Assembly: GCA_020848015.1 (NCBI GenBank)
Contig: JADLBA010000054.1
Coordinates: 1 to 11,150, forward strand
Reading direction: 5' to 3'
DNA from: Crocinitomicaceae bacterium
GTDB taxonomy: Bacteria > Bacteroidota > Bacteroidia > Flavobacteriales_D > Sanyastnellaceae
Length of the DNA: 11,150 bases
The notes below the pieces were generated by a model, which saw only the letters and a list, made by a program, of their open reading frames with translations, was not told where the DNA came from and did no database searches. The position numbers and the translations under genes are program-made. The first letter of the stretch is position 1, and the number at the start of each line of letters is the position of its first letter. Positions 7,875 through 11,150 of the stretch are shown here, one piece after another.

Positions 7875-8894
7875 TCAATTATTCCGGTAGTATTCTTCAA
7901 CGCTCTCGATCAGACGGATCTTCGTCTTTTCATCAAGAAAACTTGCGCGGAAAGAATTTTTTGCCAAATCACAAACATCTTTCTTTGAAAGATCAAGTAC
8001 CTCGGCGAGTCTCAAAAAATTTTCGTTGACATACCCGCCAAAATACGCGGGGTCGTCAGAATTGATGGTAAGTAAAAGTCCTTTACCCATCATTTTGCGC
8101 AAAGGGTAATCGCTCAGATTGCTGATTACTTTGAGTTCAAGATTTGACAGTGGGCATAGAGTCAATGGTATCTGCCGATTAGCCAGTTCACTCACTAATT
8201 GTTCATCTTCAAGGCAGCGGTTACCATGATCTATTCTCACGACATTCAAGAGCCTCAATGCTTCCCAGATATACTCTGAAGGTCCCTCCTCCCCTGCATG
8301 AGCTACCGTATGGAAACCAAGTTCTGCCGCCTTTTTATATACACGCTGAAATTTAGAGGGCGGATGCCCTACTTCCGAAGAATCAAGCCCAACAGCAGTA
8401 ATCCAGTCTTTGTATGGCATCGCCTGTTCAAGCGTATTGAAAGCCTCTTCTTCCGAAAGATGCCGCAAAAACGACATAATCAGCTTATAGCTGATACCGA
8501 GATGAGTCCTGCCGTCTTCCAGCGCTTTGTGAATACCGGTGATAACTGTGCCAAATAGAATTCCACGATCAGTATGTGTTTGCGGATCAAAAAACACCTC
8601 AGTGTGTTTGAGATTTTGAGAATGTACTTTTTTTAAATAGGCATAGGTGAGATCGTAAAAATCTCTTTCTTCAAGCAGCACACCGGCACCGGCATAATAA
8701 ATATCGAGGAACTCCTGAAGATTATTGAATTTATACGCCTCTCTCACCTCCTCTACGCTGTTGTATTTGATCTTTTTATTGTTGCGTTTTGCAATTTCAA
8801 ACATCAACTCCGGTTCAAAAGTTCCCTCAATATGAAGGTGAAGTTCTGCCTTAGGAATACCAGTAATAAATTTTTCAATCGAAGTCGCTGCCAT
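7875..8894 (-). CDS. add: ADA-superfamily purine deaminase, closest to adenine deaminase (type 2) by motif
   Basis: The 339-residue cytoplasmic enzyme is a zinc-dependent amidohydrolase of the adenosine/adenine deaminase family. Metal and catalytic residues are present: H19-L-H21 in KAELHLHIEGT, H199 and E202 in HAGEEG, H223 in DHGNR, and D280/D281 in NSDDPAYFGGY. It would be annotated adenosine deaminase by default. However, GLDSSEVGHPP (169-179), HAGEEGP and NSDDPAYFGGYVNENF are the signatures I associate with the bacterial/fungal adenine deaminases (Aah1-like), which turn adenine into hypoxanthine and ammonia for purine salvage. The symbol given is the family name and does not assert adenosine as substrate. 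The gene is convergent with the Uup-like gene (65 bases between stops, no clear terminator) and lies 92 bases downstream of the deiminase lipoprotein, with its own promoter candidate. Confidence 0.9.
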   Translation of the reverse strand: MAATSIEKFITGIPKAELHLHIEGTFEPELMFEIAKRNNKKIKYNSVEEVREAYKFNNLQEFLDIYYAGAGVLLEERDFYDLTYAYLKKVHSQNLKHTEVFFDPQTHTDRGILFGTVITGIHKALEDGRTHLGISYKLIMSFLRHLSEEEAFNTLEQAMPYKDWITAVGLDSSEVGHPPSKFQRVYKKAAELGFHTVAHAGEEGPSEYIWEALRLLNVVRIDHGNRCLEDEQLVSELANRQIPLTLCPLSNLELKVISNLSDYPLRKMMGKGLLLTINSDDPAYFGGYVNENFLRLAEVLDLSKKDVCDLAKNSFRASFLDEKTKIRLIESVEEYYRNN

Positions 8895-8926
8895 AATAAA
8901 TAGTAAAATAGTTCGCCGCTATTAAC

Positions 8927-8944
8927 CACCCTGATTTCAAGGTG
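8927..8944 (-). other. Hairpin at the predicted 5' end of the add-like transcript
   Basis: The minus strand reads CACCTTG AAAT CAGGGTG: a 7-bp stem including one G-U pair and a 4-base loop. It lies just downstream of the -7 element at 8950-8957, so it would form at the extreme 5' end of the mRNA, about 32 bases before the ATG. No T-run follows, which argues against a terminator for the upstream deiminase gene. It may protect the 5' end or may be chance. Confidence 0.35.
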
Positions 8945-8949
8945 AGGGG

Positions 8950-8957
8950 CAAATATA
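8950..8957 (-). promoter_or_regulatory. Candidate -7 element of the add-like gene
   Basis: The minus strand reads TATATTTG, an exact TAnnTTTG match in an A/T-rich stretch, with predicted transcription start near 8945 and a leader of about 50 bases. The nearest upstream TTG is only about 11 bases away, so no properly spaced -33 box is seen. Confidence 0.45.
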
Positions 8958-8986
8958 ATTAAATACTCAATTTTCATAAGTCCTCA

Positions 8987-10051
8987 TCAGTACACTCTGG
9001 CAGCTTGTATCATCCTGTCCGCATTCTTCCCTGAAAGCTGCCACGTGAGACAACGCACACTTCCTCCCATCGGGCACACACCTTCAGCGGGCACAGTAAT
9101 AATATTCTTGTTCGTGTTTGCAGAGATAAGAGCGGGCAGCACATCATCCAATGGCATTCCAAAAAGGGGAATATAGATATTTTGAAAAGTAACCGTTGCA
9201 TTTAAATGAATTCCACACGCGGAAGAAAATCCCTCCCACGCGCCGGGAGTACTCTCTGCGTATTCTACCGTCACTTCAATAATTGAAGTGGAAGGAAAAG
9301 AGTTTTGCAATTCCGTAATGATTGAATCGCGGAACGATGGATAGGCACTGTAATCATTGACAAATAGAGTATCGCCTCCACCCCACATTACCATACCATC
9401 GGCGTGGGCCAACACTTCATCATCAGGTCTCAGAATAGCAACCTCCGATGCGTTCAGCAATGTCATCAGCACTTGCTTTCCTTCTTCATATTCAAGATTG
9501 TTATCATCGAGAAATCGTTCGGTCGTGATCACCTTTCCTGCATAATTATCAACTATGTTTCCTCCATCAAGAAAGTAGCTGCTAAGACTCCTTTCGATTC
9601 CATATTGATCTGCCATCGTGCTGAAACTCGCCTGCACCTCTTCACTCTCTTGCTGCAACATACTGGCCCAAGTATAGCGAAACTGAACCGGGTGCAGAGG
9701 ATTAACAGTAGTAAAATCGCGCATCCAGATGTCGTACACATCAGCAGTCAGCAATACGTCATCAGGTAATAATCCGGAATAGTAAGGCAGGGTGTACTGA
9801 TCTGTAATCACAACCACATTATCATGCCCCATAATTGCTTTGGCATATTGAATCTGAAATTGGACAATAGACTCAAACGCAGGTTCATAGTATGGTTCAT
9901 ACACTGAGGGCGCGGACAATACCAGCAGCATCCGCTCCGGAGAAGAAATATTGGTGAAAATAGAAGATGAGGCATTTTCATTTGTATCCACTCTCCTGCA
10001 TGAAATGAGCAGCAGAATAATGATGGAGAATATGAACCATTCTTTTTTCAT
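8987..10051 (-). CDS. Agmatine deiminase / peptidylarginine deiminase family lipoprotein
   Basis: The 354-residue precursor has a lipoprotein signal peptide: charged MKKEW, hydrophobic core, then LISC with C18 as the lipidated cysteine. The mature part is a pentein-fold deiminase of the agmatine deiminase / Porphyromonas-type peptidylarginine deiminase family. Family motifs are in order: D107-I-W-M-R-D112, DGGN (162-165), H216-A-D218-G, and catalytic C334 in GGSVRCLTW (329-337). Asp, His and Cys catalytic positions are therefore kept. The residue before the nucleophilic Cys is Arg (R333), where agmatine deiminases usually have His. Family enzymes hydrolyse a guanidine group (agmatine, peptidyl-arginine or free arginine) to release ammonia. 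Cytoplasmic agmatine deiminases lack a signal peptide, so this copy would act in the periplasm or at the outer membrane. It ends soon after the catalytic motif and has no T9SS C-terminal domain. It is 62 bases downstream of the beta-barrel gene and probably co-transcribed. Confidence 0.88.
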   Translation of the reverse strand: MKKEWFIFSIIILLLISCRRVDTNENASSSIFTNISSPERMLLVLSAPSVYEPYYEPAFESIVQFQIQYAKAIMGHDNVVVITDQYTLPYYSGLLPDDVLLTADVYDIWMRDFTTVNPLHPVQFRYTWASMLQQESEEVQASFSTMADQYGIERSLSSYFLDGGNIVDNYAGKVITTERFLDDNNLEYEEGKQVLMTLLNASEVAILRPDDEVLAHADGMVMWGGGDTLFVNDYSAYPSFRDSIITELQNSFPSTSIIEVTVEYAESTPGAWEGFSSACGIHLNATVTFQNIYIPLFGMPLDDVLPALISANTNKNIITVPAEGVCPMGGSVRCLTWQLSGKNADRMIQAARVY

Positions 10052-10113
10052 CTTTTAGATATGGAAAGTGTTAGAGCATGAAAGTTAAATGCAATGTACA
10101 GTAGAGATATTCC

Positions 10114-10794
10114 CTACTCTACCAACTTTTCCGCACCAGGTTTAAAATAATATTTCAATCCAGAACTGAAAGAATAACAAATATTGTCAATTCTGATTCC
10201 ATAGCTTGACTTTGTTGGCTTAGTATCGAGGAGACTTTGAAAATCAACCTGTCGCTGAATATCTACGCTTACTCCCCAGTTTTTCATTCTATATTCGAAA
10301 CCGATACTGTAATTTATTCCCCAGATAAAATGGCGAAATTTATCTTCAAAGGAAGTGTAGCTCATATCAGACTGGTAGGCAAGCAATCGTTCCATTCTGG
10401 GCCCCAGCATTGCACAGGCAGATAAATTTCCTTTCTCATGTCTTACTTTTAACATCGGGCATACAGAAATAAAATGAAACCGGTTATAGTAATTGACAAA
10501 CTCCCCGTTGCCAACAGAGCCGGTACCGGCGGTCTGCTCTATCTCCTCTTTACTTCCCTTTTGTGTGTAAGCAATATCAACGGCAAACGAGAGGTATCTT
10601 CCTCTCCATGCTTCAGAGATTACTGCTGTATAAAAACCGCTCCTGAATTTTTTTTCAGAAAATGTATGGATGGAGCTGTAAAACCATTTTTGAGTTGCAA
10701 TGCTAAGCCCTGCTTTTAACCCTGTGCTGTAAATGATCTGTGTTGATGCCGGAATTCCTGCCATCAAAGAAAAAAATAAAATGAATATTTTCAT
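10114..10794 (-). CDS. Small outer membrane beta-barrel protein (PorT-like family)
   Basis: The protein is about 226 residues, with a signal peptide (MKIFILFFSLMAGIPAST) and a mature part of alternating polar/aromatic strands. These include GLKAGLSIAT near the N-terminus, YLSFAVDIAYTQKG, and a closing strand SSGLKYYF near the end, typical of 8-strand barrels annotated as PorT or OMP_b-brl_2. The end (KPGAEKLVE) continues past the last strand by nine residues. No specific function can be assigned; PorT itself is a T9SS factor, but this fold family is large. An in-frame ATG six bases upstream (10800) would add two residues. I prefer 10794 because an AAGGA sequence lies seven bases before it but directly abuts the upstream ATG. 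It is followed by the deiminase lipoprotein gene on the same strand. Confidence 0.75.
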   Translation of the reverse strand: MKIFILFFSLMAGIPASTQIIYSTGLKAGLSIATQKWFYSSIHTFSEKKFRSGFYTAVISEAWRGRYLSFAVDIAYTQKGSKEEIEQTAGTGSVGNGEFVNYYNRFHFISVCPMLKVRHEKGNLSACAMLGPRMERLLAYQSDMSYTSFEDKFRHFIWGINYSIGFEYRMKNWGVSVDIQRQVDFQSLLDTKPTKSSYGIRIDNICYSFSSGLKYYFKPGAEKLVE

Positions 10795-10801
10795 TATCAT
10801 T

Positions 10802-10806
10802 TCCTT
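10802..10806 (-). promoter_or_regulatory. Shine-Dalgarno-like AAGGA deciding the beta-barrel gene start
   Basis: AAGGA on the minus strand is seven bases from the ATG at 10794 but only one base from the ATG at 10800. Normal spacing favours the inner start. It is the clearest Shine-Dalgarno-like site in the window, where most other genes lack one, as is common in this phylum. Confidence 0.45.
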
Positions 10807-10868
10807 ATGGTAAAATTTACATCCATTCGGTTCTGTTACATTAAGAATAATAGAATAGAGAAACTATA

Positions 10869-10887
10869 CTGAACAACCCTGTTTCAG
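10869..10887 (-). other. Bulged stem-loop between cytochrome and beta-barrel genes
   Basis: An inverted repeat CTGAA...TTCAG with two further inner pairs past a one-base bulge (C7-G14 and A8-T13 in the 19-base element) closes a 4-base loop. It lies 40 bases past the cytochrome stop. No T-run follows on the minus strand, so it is at best a weak terminator or leader structure. A separate A/T-only repeat, TAGATA/TATCTA (10907-10929), overlaps the cytochrome stop codon. Confidence 0.2.
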
Positions 10888-10926
10888 AAAGAGGAGTATT
10901 CCAGAATAGATATTTTTTTTCATTAT

Positions 10927-11150
10927 CTACTTCCTTACAGCGGCAGCTTCTCTTGTCGCAAGAATATAATGTTCCAGTGTGATTTTTTCTGCCTCTGAGA
11001 GACGCGCCTTAGGTGCCATACTGGCAATAGACTTTATCCAATCCTGTTCAGACATAGAGGGAATATCCTTCAGGTCATGGCATTTACTGCATCGGGAAGT
11101 ATAAATTGTATAGCCATCTTCGAGTGATTGGGCGGTGCTTTCTGGCCAGC
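10927..11150 (-). CDS. Mono-heme c-type cytochrome, C-terminal fragment (cut by window edge)
   Basis: Seventy-three residues and a TAG stop are visible in an open frame that enters from the window edge. C20-S-K-C23-H24 is a CXXCH heme c attachment motif, followed 20 residues later by M44, the likely sixth iron ligand. The spacing and the helical end (SEAEKITLEHYILATRE) fit a small class I cytochrome c domain. It would be exported and carry electrons in the periplasm, perhaps as part of a larger protein whose N-terminus is outside the window. The partner oxidase or dehydrogenase is not visible. It is upstream of the beta-barrel gene on the same strand with about 126 bases between. Confidence 0.8.
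   Translation of the reverse strand, partial: WPESTAQSLEDGYTIYTSRCSKCHDLKDIPSMSEQDWIKSIASMAPKARLSEAEKITLEHYILATREAAAVRK

Noticed and set aside
7875..10051. A nitrogen-scavenging system made of the two ammonia-releasing deaminases
   Set aside because: The enzymes belong to unrelated folds, act in different compartments, and the second gene has its own promoter candidate; adjacency alone does not support a shared pathway.
10052..10113. Promoter for the deiminase lipoprotein gene
   Set aside because: TAACTTTC (10080-10087, minus) has one mismatch at the important last G of TAnnTTTG and no spaced -33 box; co-transcription with the beta-barrel gene is simpler.

Overview
The window looks like a Bacteroidota chromosome, probably from a Chitinophagales, Cytophagales or Sphingobacteriales-type lineage. 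Three things support this. The promoter-like elements match the phylum's -7 consensus TAnnTTTG and most starts lack a Shine-Dalgarno. One protein has the TPR, beta-propeller, carboxypeptidase-regulatory-like and OmpA-like order of the type IX secretion protein PorE. There are also a small PorT-like outer membrane beta-barrel and a lipoprotein typical of this phylum. No phage, insertion sequence, tRNA, rRNA or CRISPR array is visible. The gene content is mostly housekeeping or cell-envelope, and coding density is high, with no gene-free stretch above about 140 bases.

Left block, minus strand (1-5328). Reading in the direction of transcription it runs: a DinB-fold protein; an O-antigen ligase/polymerase-like membrane protein that overlaps it by an ATGA junction; a one-lipoyl-domain E2 acyltransferase of a 2-oxo acid dehydrogenase complex; and, after a 137-base gap, the PorE-like protein, whose 3' end lies outside the window. 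No E1 or E3 gene accompanies the E2, so its complex must be completed from elsewhere in the genome.

Middle block, plus strand (5395-7809). A 66-base divergent region separates the left block from elaA (GNAT acetyltransferase) and a Uup-type ABC-F ATPase. For both genes a -7-like element sits only 4-5 bases before the start codon, which suggests leaderless or nearly leaderless mRNAs.

Right block, minus strand (7875-11150). In the direction of transcription it runs: the C-terminus of a mono-heme c-type cytochrome; a small outer membrane beta-barrel; an exported agmatine deiminase/peptidylarginine deiminase-family lipoprotein; and an ADA-superfamily deaminase whose motifs fit adenine deaminase better than adenosine deaminase. 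The last gene has its own promoter candidate and a hairpin at the predicted 5' end of its mRNA.

I see no convincing undescribed multi-gene system. The items most worth following are the lipoprotein deiminase, the PorE-like protein, the promoter-abutting start codons and the substrate class of the ADA-family enzyme.
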